Shown piece by piece: positions 6,881-13,698 of a stretch of 27,764 nucleotides of DNA. A model generated the notes under the pieces. That model saw only the letters and a list, made by a program, of their open reading frames with translations. It did not search any database and was not told the DNA's origin. Origin of the DNA: a virus; IMG/VR virus record IMGVR_UViG_3300028806_000034, positions 1-27,764 of that record. One strand, given 5' to 3'. The first letter of the stretch is position 1. Every line of letters starts with the position of its first letter. Position numbers and translations under genes: made by a program.

Positions 6881-9192
6881 AAAGACTCCTTCTTGTGTGC
6901 GGATTGCTCTGGTCTGCTCTTGCCAGTGCACAATTCACTCCGGGGCAGCTGCTAACTGCACAGGAACTCAACTCGCAGTTCCTCCTGTACGCCCCTCTAA
7001 CCGGAGCTACCTTCTCCGGTACGGTCGTTGGCAATTCGGTCACGCAGTCCACGAATGACAACTCCACGTTGTTTGCGACAGATGCCTTTGTCAATCAACA
7101 GATCATCCGTTCGACCACGACGGTTCCACTTACTATTGCCGGCGGTACGTACAACCAAGCCACCCTGGGCAGCGGGTTCCAACCTGTCGTATTCGCGTCT
7201 GGTGGGGTGATCGGGTCAATTCTAACTATTGCAGCTCCCGGGACTGGCTATGCCGTTGGGGATTTGATTACCCTCGCCGGAGGCAATGCCGATGCTACTA
7301 TTAGAATTACTTCTATAGGGGCGGGGGGTTCCGTTACGGCAGCCCAAGTCCTCTATGGCGGTACGGGTTACTCCAACGGGGCTCAGATTATGGCTACCCC
7401 GATTCCGCCGGGGGACCGAAATGTCATTCTGACCGGCGTGCTGACCAGCAATGTCACGTTCATTATCGCGAACGGCACCTTCAACACAGCTTCCCGTCGT
7501 CCTTCCTTCGTCAACAATACGACTGGTGCTTTTACGGTCACGGTGTTTCTAAGCAACGGAGCGGATGGTACAACCGGTAGCGGTTATGTGTTGCCACAAG
7601 GAATTACTAACTCCACCTCAGTCCTTCTTCAGACTGACGGCAAAACCGATGTGTGGCCTGTAGATACTTCAGCTGGTATTGGGGCAGCGCCGATAATCTC
7701 AGCAAACACGACGCTCAATGTTCCTTCCCAATTTTCAACCATTCAGGCCGCCTGCAATTACCTCGGTACGGTGGTAATTAATACAAATGCCAGCGTAACG
7801 ATTCAGGTAGCTAATGGCACGTATTCCTGGTCGAATATCGAATGCGCAGTGCCCCAGGGGGATCAAGTTTCCATCATTGGGAACACGACAACCCCGGCAA
7901 GTGTCGTCATTAACGTAAACAATGCCAACAATGGGATGGGATTTCAGTTTTACCGTGGGCAACGTATCCATCTGATCGACGGTTTTACAATCAATGGGAC
8001 TGCCGGTTGGGTTTCCCACTGTAGTTGGAACACTAATGTGTACGGGGCAGCTTTCGATGCTTACGGCACAGGTTCCGGGACTCAGATTGGGGCACACGTC
8101 GTTATCAATAAAATGTACTATGGGGTATTGTCGGATCAGGGGGCAAGTATCAGCTCTCCTACGGGTTTGACAATAACAGAAGCTGGAGATGCTGGGGTGC
8201 TGGCCCGCTGGTCGGGTAGTGTAGACATTGAAAATGCCACATCCACTAATACGTGTGATACGACTGCGGGAAATAATTTAGGCTTTGGATTTCTCGCCGA
8301 AGTCGGGGGAAGTGGTCATTTTGATGGGGGGACGGCAACAGGAAATAACGTGGCGGGAGCCGCAGCGCAAAATGGCGGTGCGGCTTGGGCGCACAACATG
8401 ACCCTGAACAGCAATACCTACGGACTCTATGCAAACGAGGGCGGCAATATTGAAGGTAATAGCTCGACCATCACTGGCGGAACAAATGGAGTTCAATCGA
8501 ACGATGGCGGCTATGTCAATGTCGTTGGAGTAACTGCATCTGGGGCTAGCGGTTCGGGTATGAACGCGGCCAACAGTGGCATAATTGATGCCGGTGCAGG
8601 GGCAACTGCAAATACAAATCCGAACGGTTTTACGCAATTTACGGGCGGTGTTATTTATGGAACGTTGAATGGTACGGGCAATACTTTTAATTTGTTCGTA
8701 AACGGGAATGCAATAGCCGGTACTACAATAACCGCCAGCAGTACTATTACCCCCTCCCAAACCGCAGGTATCGTCGGCACCACTACCAACAACAACGCCA
8801 ATGCGGGGAGTGTGGGGGAGTACATATCCAGCACTGTGGCCTCCGGCTCCGCTGTTAGTCTAACCTCTGGAACGCCTGCTAATGTGACTTCAATTTCCCT
8901 GACGGCGGGAGATTGGGATGTCTTTGGAGCTGTCGATTTCAATGTCGGGGCAACTACAGTTGTACAGCTCTTTGGAGGCTCTGCGAGCACTACTTCCGCA
9001 ACCAACACTTCCGGTTCTGTGTTCTTCTCCCCGGGCTTTGCCGCAGGAGTTACAACCACAGCCGGCGGAGCCATCCCGACTATCCGATTGAGTCTTGCCT
9101 CTACCACTACTGTATACTTAGTGGCACAGTCTAATTTCACTGTCAGCACTATGAGCGCCTATGGGTTTATTGGTGCCCGTCGTCGTCGTTAA
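6877..9192 (+). CDS. Long tail fibre protein with Sec signal peptide
   Basis: 771 aa. Residues 1-19 form a textbook signal peptide (KR, then LLLVCGLLWSALA, cleavage ASA-Q). Next is a fibre-type segment (LTAQELNSQF, ATDAFVNQQI) and a PGTGYAVGD / GGTGYSNG module common in phage tail proteins. A long right-handed beta-helix-like region of about 280-600 follows, rich in G, N, T and S with VTIQVANGTYSW-type rungs. The last 130 residues (from GEYISSTV to FIGARRRR) resemble a C-terminal tip domain found on many fibres. It probably binds host surface sugars or protein. A cleavable export signal on a virion fibre is odd. No strong ribosome binding site precedes the ATG, so translation is likely coupled to the upstream gene. 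Confidence 0.8.
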   Translation: MKRLLLVCGLLWSALASAQFTPGQLLTAQELNSQFLLYAPLTGATFSGTVVGNSVTQSTNDNSTLFATDAFVNQQIIRSTTTVPLTIAGGTYNQATLGSGFQPVVFASGGVIGSILTIAAPGTGYAVGDLITLAGGNADATIRITSIGAGGSVTAAQVLYGGTGYSNGAQIMATPIPPGDRNVILTGVLTSNVTFIIANGTFNTASRRPSFVNNTTGAFTVTVFLSNGADGTTGSGYVLPQGITNSTSVLLQTDGKTDVWPVDTSAGIGAAPIISANTTLNVPSQFSTIQAACNYLGTVVINTNASVTIQVANGTYSWSNIECAVPQGDQVSIIGNTTTPASVVINVNNANNGMGFQFYRGQRIHLIDGFTINGTAGWVSHCSWNTNVYGAAFDAYGTGSGTQIGAHVVINKMYYGVLSDQGASISSPTGLTITEAGDAGVLARWSGSVDIENATSTNTCDTTAGNNLGFGFLAEVGGSGHFDGGTATGNNVAGAAAQNGGAAWAHNMTLNSNTYGLYANEGGNIEGNSSTITGGTNGVQSNDGGYVNVVGVTASGASGSGMNAANSGIIDAGAGATANTNPNGFTQFTGGVIYGTLNGTGNTFNLFVNGNAIAGTTITASSTITPSQTAGIVGTTTNNNANAGSVGEYISSTVASGSAVSLTSGTPANVTSISLTAGDWDVFGAVDFNVGATTVVQLFGGSASTTSATNTSGSVFFSPGFAAGVTTTAGGAIPTIRLSLASTTTVYLVAQSNFTVSTMSAYGFIGARRRR

Positions 9193-9204
9193 CAGGAGTC
9201 TGCC

Positions 9205-9477
9205 ATGGCAGAGCAAGGATCATATCCATTAAACGGCCGAACACTTCAGCCGACGGATACAGTAACGGGGGTGGTTACAGGCCAGACAGCAGATATTCCA
9301 CTGTCGGTGTTGGCTTCTTTTTTAGCGATTGGGGGAACTCCCTCGGGGCCGACCACCTCCCGGCCCACTCCTACATTTGTAGGGCAGCCTTATTTCGACA
9401 CTACCCTGGGATTTATGGTCTGGGCTAGCCAACTTTCACCCTCTGTCTGGGTAGATGCTGCTGGAGTTTCGGTATGA
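9205..9477 (+). CDS. Small fibre-associated protein, paralogue of the 79-aa protein
   Basis: 90 aa; AACAGGAG before the ATG. The N-terminal half (YPLNGRTLQPTDTVTGVVTG) looks like a phage baseplate or fibre-attachment segment. The C-terminal half (FVGQPYFDTTLGFMVWASQL, then VWVDAAG) matches the protein at 6074. Each copy lies upstream of a signal-peptide-bearing fibre gene, which suggests the two act as partner or adaptor proteins for the two fibres. It overlaps the next gene by four bases. Confidence 0.65.
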   Translation: MAEQGSYPLNGRTLQPTDTVTGVVTGQTADIPLSVLASFLAIGGTPSGPTTSRPTPTFVGQPYFDTTLGFMVWASQLSPSVWVDAAGVSV

Positions 9478-10931
9478 AAAAACTAATTGCAGGTCTGTTG
9501 CTGGGAGTTTGTGTCTCAGCGGCTTTTGGGCAAACCTTCCCGGTTAACAATTTGACCGTGGCAGGGACCTCGAATTTCGCGGGGCAGTCTACTTTTACAT
9601 TGTCTCCGACCGGTCCCACCCCTGGGATCGGGGACAGCACTACCAAGTTAGCTACAACTGCTTTTGTAACGGGGAATTTCGTTCCCCTGTCAGGGTTGGC
9701 CGGATTAGCGCCAATCAATTCCCCGACTTTCACGGGAATCCCTGCAGCCCCTACAGCTAGCTTCGGCACCAACACGACCCAACTAGTTACAACGGCCTTT
9801 GTTGCACAAAGCAAAGATTGCCCCTCGATTATGGATTACGCGGGGATTAATACAGGTATGGGGGATAATTCTACTGCGTTTAATGCAGTGGTAGCGGCAC
9901 AGACCTCAGGAAAGGTTTGTGTGTACTTTCCTCCAGGAAATTATGCTTTTACGAATTCGATTTCTTATACATTTCCGAGTTCTACTGGGGGGTCGATCAC
10001 TATTAAAGGGGCAGGAGCTGACCTTACAAACCTGACTTTTAATAAACCCTCCGCAAGTTTGCTGACGATTATCTTTCAGGGGCCCTATAACTCAGCCCAT
10101 GTTAGGGATATGACAATTGCTTCGGCAATTGCCGCTTCGTCAAACACAGGATTGTTTTTTAGTCAGGGTGTGTCAACGGTTTCAAATCCCGCAAATAGCG
10201 CTTTGTCCGATGTCACTGGGGTGACCTTCCGAGGAGCTGATGGGTATGTAGTCACAGATGGATGGTCAACGGGAGTGTTGGTTTCTTCAGTCTCTAATGT
10301 TAATTTCACTAATGATGTTTGGGTAGGGCCATCTGCTGGAACTGTAGGGGTTTTGCTGCAAGGAACATCTACTGCGTTGGGGGTGGTTTATCAATTTCAG
10401 GGATGTACTTTCAATTACATCAATATCGGAATTGAGTACGCGCAGTGGGTTCAAGGAGTGACGGTCGCACAGAGCAATTTCACCGGGGGTGTGGACGGGA
10501 TTTTAACACCAGCCTCGCAAGCGGGATTAGATGAATTGCTGGTGTATGGAAATCAGTTTAATGTCTCTGGAAATGGGATTTTCCTTTCCACTGGCGTTGA
10601 AAGTGCTCAGATATTTGGAAATATTTTCCTGGTTCCAAATAGTGCAAATGGTATTTTCATGTCTTTTGCGGGGAACAATGTCATCGCAAACAACACTTTC
10701 GAGCCCGCTAATGGATCCCCAGCCGGAAACAATGGGCTAGTGATTTCAGGGACTATAAATAACTGGCCAAATGTTATTACAGGGAATTCCTTTAATCAGA
10801 TGAAAAGCGACGGGATTCAATTGGGATCTGGATCTACAGGGAATAACGTGCAGTCTAATGCATACTTCGGTAATGGGACAAATATAGTTAACGCCGGATC
10901 TGGAAATACAATAGGTGGAGGGTCTCCGTAA
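9474..10931 (+). CDS. Beta-helix tailspike with Sec signal peptide
   Basis: 485 aa, ATGA overlap with the upstream gene. Residues 1-20 are a signal peptide (KK, LIAGLLLGVCVSA, cleavage AFG-Q). Two ATTAFV-type segments (LATTAFVTGNF, LVTTAFVAQS) typical of fibre shafts follow. Next is the tailspike entry signature DYAGINTGMGDNSTAFNAVV with YFPPGNYAF, the start of a pectate-lyase-like parallel beta-helix. The remaining 330 residues are G/N/S-rich rungs. Proteins of this form usually bind or cut capsular or lipopolysaccharide sugars; catalytic residues cannot be assigned by eye. As with the 771-aa fibre, the export signal is unexpected. Confidence 0.8.
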   Translation: MKKLIAGLLLGVCVSAAFGQTFPVNNLTVAGTSNFAGQSTFTLSPTGPTPGIGDSTTKLATTAFVTGNFVPLSGLAGLAPINSPTFTGIPAAPTASFGTNTTQLVTTAFVAQSKDCPSIMDYAGINTGMGDNSTAFNAVVAAQTSGKVCVYFPPGNYAFTNSISYTFPSSTGGSITIKGAGADLTNLTFNKPSASLLTIIFQGPYNSAHVRDMTIASAIAASSNTGLFFSQGVSTVSNPANSALSDVTGVTFRGADGYVVTDGWSTGVLVSSVSNVNFTNDVWVGPSAGTVGVLLQGTSTALGVVYQFQGCTFNYINIGIEYAQWVQGVTVAQSNFTGGVDGILTPASQAGLDELLVYGNQFNVSGNGIFLSTGVESAQIFGNIFLVPNSANGIFMSFAGNNVIANNTFEPANGSPAGNNGLVISGTINNWPNVITGNSFNQMKSDGIQLGSGSTGNNVQSNAYFGNGTNIVNAGSGNTIGGGSP

Positions 10932-11332
10932 TGGCTTCAACACAATTTCAAGACTACAATCAGAACAATCCGATTGTTAGTAGTTGGCTTAATGACGTGA
11001 ACGCGGCCACTTACACGGCAAAAGGAACTGCGAAGACCTCGCTACAGTCAGCCGCTGCTTGGGTGAGGTTTGCCGTGGTGGCGGGAGTGGTCACGATCCA
11101 GCAATCGAGTAATATCTCCACGGTAGTACGTACCGGGGTTGGGGTGTATGTGGTTACGTATGCAATCCCAATGGTCAATGCCACAAATTGCTATGGGGTG
11201 ACTACGAATACAGCTGGATTTAGTGAAGCGTCAGCCGAAGCAACAAACAGTGTTACGATTACTTGCACGAATACTGCGAATGCTGCAGTTGATCCCGGGT
11301 CAGTGAGTATGTTGATTTTTGGGGCAGATTGA
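10931..11332 (+). CDS. Tail-fibre tip-like protein (133 aa)
   Basis: The ATG shares its A with the upstream TAA. The N-terminus (FQDYNQNNPIVSSWLNDVNA) is the attachment-type segment seen in several phage tail proteins. The C-terminal 95 residues (AAAWVRFAVVAGVVTIQQSS to LIFGAD) match a small beta-sandwich tip found at the end of tail fibres, normally with a GxGxYxVxY strand, here GVGVYVVTY. It probably forms a short side fibre or caps the tailspike. No chaperone or enzymatic motif was seen. Confidence 0.7.
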   Translation: MASTQFQDYNQNNPIVSSWLNDVNAATYTAKGTAKTSLQSAAAWVRFAVVAGVVTIQQSSNISTVVRTGVGVYVVTYAIPMVNATNCYGVTTNTAGFSEASAEATNSVTITCTNTANAAVDPGSVSMLIFGAD

Positions 11333-11336
11333 ACTT

Positions 11337-11382
11337 GGGTTTTCGACAGACTTTAATAAAAAGTAATATGCATAAATAACCC
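11337..11382 (+). repeat. Intergenic palindromic repeat, copy 5
   Basis: Core TTTAATAAAAAGTAAT at 11352-11367. The outermost arms GGGTT / AACCC pair although their sequence differs from other copies. It starts four bases after the fibre-tip gene and ends 13 bases before the holin gene. Confidence 0.8.
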
Positions 11383-11395
11383 ATCGGGGCACTGG

Positions 11396-11614
11396 ATGCT
11401 AAACGTGAATGAACTCAAAAAACATCTGATGGTGGCCACGGCCCAAGTATCCCCCCCGGCGGGTGTGACGGTTTGGCTGACTTTGGGGAATCATTTGGAT
11501 ACATGGATTAAGTTGGCCACACTGATTTACATCGTGGGGCAGATATGGTTTCTGGGGGTGAAGGCCTGGCTGCTACTGAAAAAGAAAATGGAGATTGATG
11601 ATGGACCCGACTAA
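11396..11614 (+). CDS. Putative holin (72 aa)
   Basis: One strong transmembrane stretch (WIKLATLIYIVGQIWFLGVKAWLLL, about residues 38-62) with a charged C-terminal tail (KKKMEIDDGPD) and a moderately polar N-terminal half containing a possible second weak hydrophobic segment. Its place directly before, and overlapping, the endolysin gene argues for holin. Holins form inner-membrane holes that release or activate the endolysin. The ribosome binding site is weak (GGGGC). Confidence 0.7.
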   Translation: MLNVNELKKHLMVATAQVSPPAGVTVWLTLGNHLDTWIKLATLIYIVGQIWFLGVKAWLLLKKKMEIDDGPD

Positions 11615-12071
11615 TTTGGCGCTGTTGATTTCAGAGTTGCGAATTGATGAGGGGGTCAGATATGAGCCATATAATGACAGTCTCGGGATTCCTACTGTTG
11701 GAGTTGGTCACAATTTGCAGGCTGCTCCATTGCCAGATGTTTGGGCCTACCCACTGAATGATGATGAAGTAAATCAACTGCTGACTGAAGATCTGCAGAC
11801 TGTTTTCACTTCCCTCGACAATAACCTGCAATGGTGGACTGATCTCAACAACGTTCGACAGAGGGTACTTGCTAATATGTGCTTTCAGATGGGGATCGGG
11901 GGGTTGTTGGGATTTAGGAATACTTTAATTTTTATTCGACAGGGGCAGTATTCGGCAGCTGCTTCTGGCATGCTCAATTCTAAATGGGCCGATCAAACAC
12001 CCGCACGTGCGCAACGATTGGCTACTATGATGTCCACAGGAGTTTCACAATATTCACAGGAGCAAGTATGA
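11601..12071 (+). CDS. Endolysin, T4-lysozyme type (GH24)
   Basis: 156 aa. I choose the ATG at 11601 because GGAG (11590-11593) lies 7 bases before it; ATG 11598 is possible. The catalytic triad pattern E-(8)-D-(5)-T is intact: E17, D26, T32 in RIDEGVRYEPYNDSLGIPTV, followed by GVGHNL. The conserved C-terminal NMCFQMG and GFRNTL segments of phage lysozymes are also present. It cuts peptidoglycan between N-acetylmuramic acid and N-acetylglucosamine. There is no signal peptide, so release depends on the holin encoded just upstream. Confidence 0.93.
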   Translation: MDPTNLALLISELRIDEGVRYEPYNDSLGIPTVGVGHNLQAAPLPDVWAYPLNDDEVNQLLTEDLQTVFTSLDNNLQWWTDLNNVRQRVLANMCFQMGIGGLLGFRNTLIFIRQGQYSAAASGMLNSKWADQTPARAQRLATMMSTGVSQYSQEQV

Positions 12072-12361
12072 ATACTCTGCAATTCGGTATGGCAGTTCTG
12101 GACTGGCTGCAATCGGACCCGAGTCATGTAGTAGTTGCCGCTTCGGCTGTTGCTGCTATAACTCCCACGCCGGTCCCGGGAACGATGTATGCGAAGCTCT
12201 ACAAGATCGTGGATCTGTTCGCAGTGAATGTTTTTCGAGCGAAAGATACTGGGGTCACGCCGGCAGCAGTTGCTGAACAATTGGCAGAGTTGCTTGCAAA
12301 GAAATCAGCTCCAGTGGCTGCCGCAGCGCCTGTCTCGACCGTTGTTACCACCACTCCCTAG
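12068..12361 (+). CDS. Small hypothetical protein in lysis cassette (97 aa)
   Basis: The ATG at 12068 overlaps the endolysin stop (ATGA) and AGGAG sits 6 bases upstream; in-frame codons further upstream overlap the endolysin and are unlikely starts. It has a weakly hydrophobic stretch (HVVVAASAVAAITPTPVPG), a YAKLYKIVDLFAVNV segment and a low-complexity A/P/V/T tail. Similar small proteins occur near phage lysis genes. The function is unknown, and it is not an obvious spanin. Confidence 0.6.
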   Translation: MNTLQFGMAVLDWLQSDPSHVVVAASAVAAITPTPVPGTMYAKLYKIVDLFAVNVFRAKDTGVTPAAVAEQLAELLAKKSAPVAAAAPVSTVVTTTP

Positions 12362-12369
12362 GAGGAAAT

Positions 12370-12723
12370 ATGAAGAAGCTTCTAGTAGGTATGTTGTTTG
12401 TTGTATTGGCAGGCTGTTCGTCGTTGGGATTGACTCCGGCAACGAGCCCCTCGCAAGGACTTGCTTACTCTTACGGCACTGTGGCTGCTATTCGTTCTTC
12501 GGCTGCTGCTGCATTGACTGCAGGGACCATTACGACTGCTCAAGGTCAGCAAGTGCTTGATCTGACGGATAAAGCTCGGGCAGCCTTGGATGCTGGTGAG
12601 TTGGTGGCAGTCTCCGCACCGACAAACACGACCGGAATTGTGGGGTATTTGACCACCGCAACTGAGTTGTTGACGCAGGCCCAAGCCCTTCTGCCGAAGT
12701 TGTCCGCCACCCCACTTAAGTAA
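12370..12723 (+). CDS. Phage lipoprotein in lysis cassette (117 aa)
   Basis: GGAGG lies 6 bases before the ATG. The N-terminus MKKLLVGMLFVVLAGC is a lipoprotein signal with lipobox LAGC, so Cys16 should be lipidated and the mature protein anchored in a membrane facing the periplasm. The mature part is alanine/threonine-rich and helical, with no C-terminal membrane segment. Outer-membrane spanin (Rz1-like) is conceivable from its position, but the protein lacks the proline-rich character of Rz1 and no Rz-like partner is present. Confidence 0.65.
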   Translation: MKKLLVGMLFVVLAGCSSLGLTPATSPSQGLAYSYGTVAAIRSSAAAALTAGTITTAQGQQVLDLTDKARAALDAGELVAVSAPTNTTGIVGYLTTATELLTQAQALLPKLSATPLK

Positions 12724-12734
12724 GGAGTACTGTC

Positions 12735-12953
12735 ATGGGTTCAGTAGCTGAAGCTCTCTCGTTGTTGTTGGCTGCTACAAATGCGGCCGCAACAGCAATC
12801 GCCAATGCGCAGCAGATTTCCGCGATGATTCAAGCGGCGAATGCAGCAGGCACGACGACGTTTACCCCGGAGCAGTGGGCGGTGATTCAAAAGATCGATG
12901 ACGATGCTCGCGCGTCGCTGGTTGCTTCCATCACGGCAGCACTCTCAAAATGA
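12735..12953 (+). CDS. Small hypothetical phage protein (72 aa)
   Basis: AAGGAG precedes the ATG. The protein has an alanine-rich helical N-terminal half (LLLAATNAAATAIANAQQIS) and a C-terminal half with FTPEQWAVIQKIDDDARASL, a segment I recognise from small phage proteins encoded near lysis genes. There is no membrane segment of convincing length. It overlaps the next gene by four bases. Confidence 0.6.
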   Translation: MGSVAEALSLLLAATNAAATAIANAQQISAMIQAANAAGTTTFTPEQWAVIQKIDDDARASLVASITAALSK

Positions 12954-13318
12954 GGGCCGCTTTTCGGACTAAGCTGGAGGTGGAACCAGCTAGCGAGTTC
13001 GATGATGGCCGGTGGAGGCTGACTGCTCCACTGGTTTATTACACGGACGTGCTAGGGAAGGAAATCACGGTGCCGGTAGGGTTTGTTACAGACTTTGCCT
13101 CTGTGCCCCGCATCCCCGTGGTGTATGAGTTGTGTGGGGATACGAGTTCGGAGGCATCGGCGGTGCATGATTTTCTGTACACCACACACCCGTGTACACG
13201 TGTCCAAGCCGATGCGATTCTCTATGAGGCATCCGCGATTACGGGGGTTCCTCTATGGAGGCGGTTTATTGTGTGGCTAGGCGTGCGGGCGTTTGGTTGG
13301 TCGCATTGGGGAAAGTAG
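12950..13318 (+). CDS. DUF1353 family protein
   Basis: 122 aa, ATGA overlap with the upstream gene. It carries the family features: VPVGFVTDFASVPRIP at about 41-56, then AVHDFLY and a conserved helix before a hydrophobic C-terminus (WRRFIVWLGVRAFGW). DUF1353 proteins are common in phage lysis or tail regions. The biochemical function is not established, though the conserved His/Asp pattern has suggested an enzyme. It is the last gene of the plus-strand unit and is followed by a repeat and a terminator. Confidence 0.8.
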   Translation: MRAAFRTKLEVEPASEFDDGRWRLTAPLVYYTDVLGKEITVPVGFVTDFASVPRIPVVYELCGDTSSEASAVHDFLYTTHPCTRVQADAILYEASAITGVPLWRRFIVWLGVRAFGWSHWGK

Positions 13319-13330
13319 CTGGAAGATGGG

Positions 13331-13370
13331 TTTTGTGCGTAGATTAATAAAAAGTAATCCCGGTAAGAAA
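13331..13370 (+). repeat. Intergenic palindromic repeat, copy 6
   Basis: Core ATTAATAAAAAGTAAT at 13343-13358 with right arm CCCGGTAAGAAA. It starts 12 bases after the DUF1353 stop and ends just before the intrinsic terminator stem. Confidence 0.8.
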
Positions 13371-13371
13371 T

Positions 13372-13403
13372 AAGCCACCTGAAACTGAGGTGGCTTTTTA
13401 TTT
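13372..13403 (+). terminator. Intrinsic terminator ending the plus-strand unit
   Basis: Nine-bp stem AAGCCACCT (13372-13380) / AGGTGGCTT (13388-13396), 7-nt loop, then TTTTTATTT. It lies between the convergent late and early units. Confidence 0.9.
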
Positions 13404-13449
13404 AGATAGGGGAGTTGTCACAGCGGCCCGGGAACTCACCTGATAATTT

Positions 13450-13467
13450 AAACCCTTCTAAGGGCTT
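13450..13467 (-). terminator. Possible weak terminator ending the minus-strand unit
   Basis: On the minus strand AAGCCCT-TAGA-AGGGTTT forms a 7-bp stem with one G-U pair, followed by only a few T residues. It lies 12 bases after the last minus-strand gene. Confidence 0.4.
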
Positions 13468-13479
13468 ACCCCGGCTTGG

Positions 13480-13698
13480 TCATATAACATCATCATTATG
13501 AGCTGGATCGAGTAGTATGCGAAATCTAAAGGCATCTTTGGTCCTTTCTGGTTTGTGTAAGGCTTTCAGCCGAGCGTCTACAGCTTTGAAGAATTCGGCA
13601 AGCCATACTGCGACTTGTTCTGGTTCGAGCCCGGAGCAGACATTTAGCTGGATGAAGGTGCCGTCATTCATTGAGAGGAAAACGAAATAGGAGTACAT
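13480..13698 (-). CDS. Small hypothetical protein (72 aa)
   Basis: The ATG overlaps the polymerase stop codon (TAATG), so it is probably translated by coupling. An upstream in-frame methionine codon inside the polymerase is less likely. The protein starts MYSYFVFLSMNDGTFIQLNV, contains an amphipathic helix (EQVAVWLAEFFKAVDARLKA) and has a charged C-terminus. It has no known domain. It is the last gene of the minus-strand unit, directly behind the DNA polymerase. Confidence 0.6.
   Translation of the reverse strand: MYSYFVFLSMNDGTFIQLNVCSGLEPEQVAVWLAEFFKAVDARLKALHKPERTKDAFRFRILLDPAHNDDVI

Noticed and set aside
9474-11332. Diversity-generating retroelement target in the fibre genes
   Set aside because: No reverse transcriptase gene and no template repeat were seen in the window.
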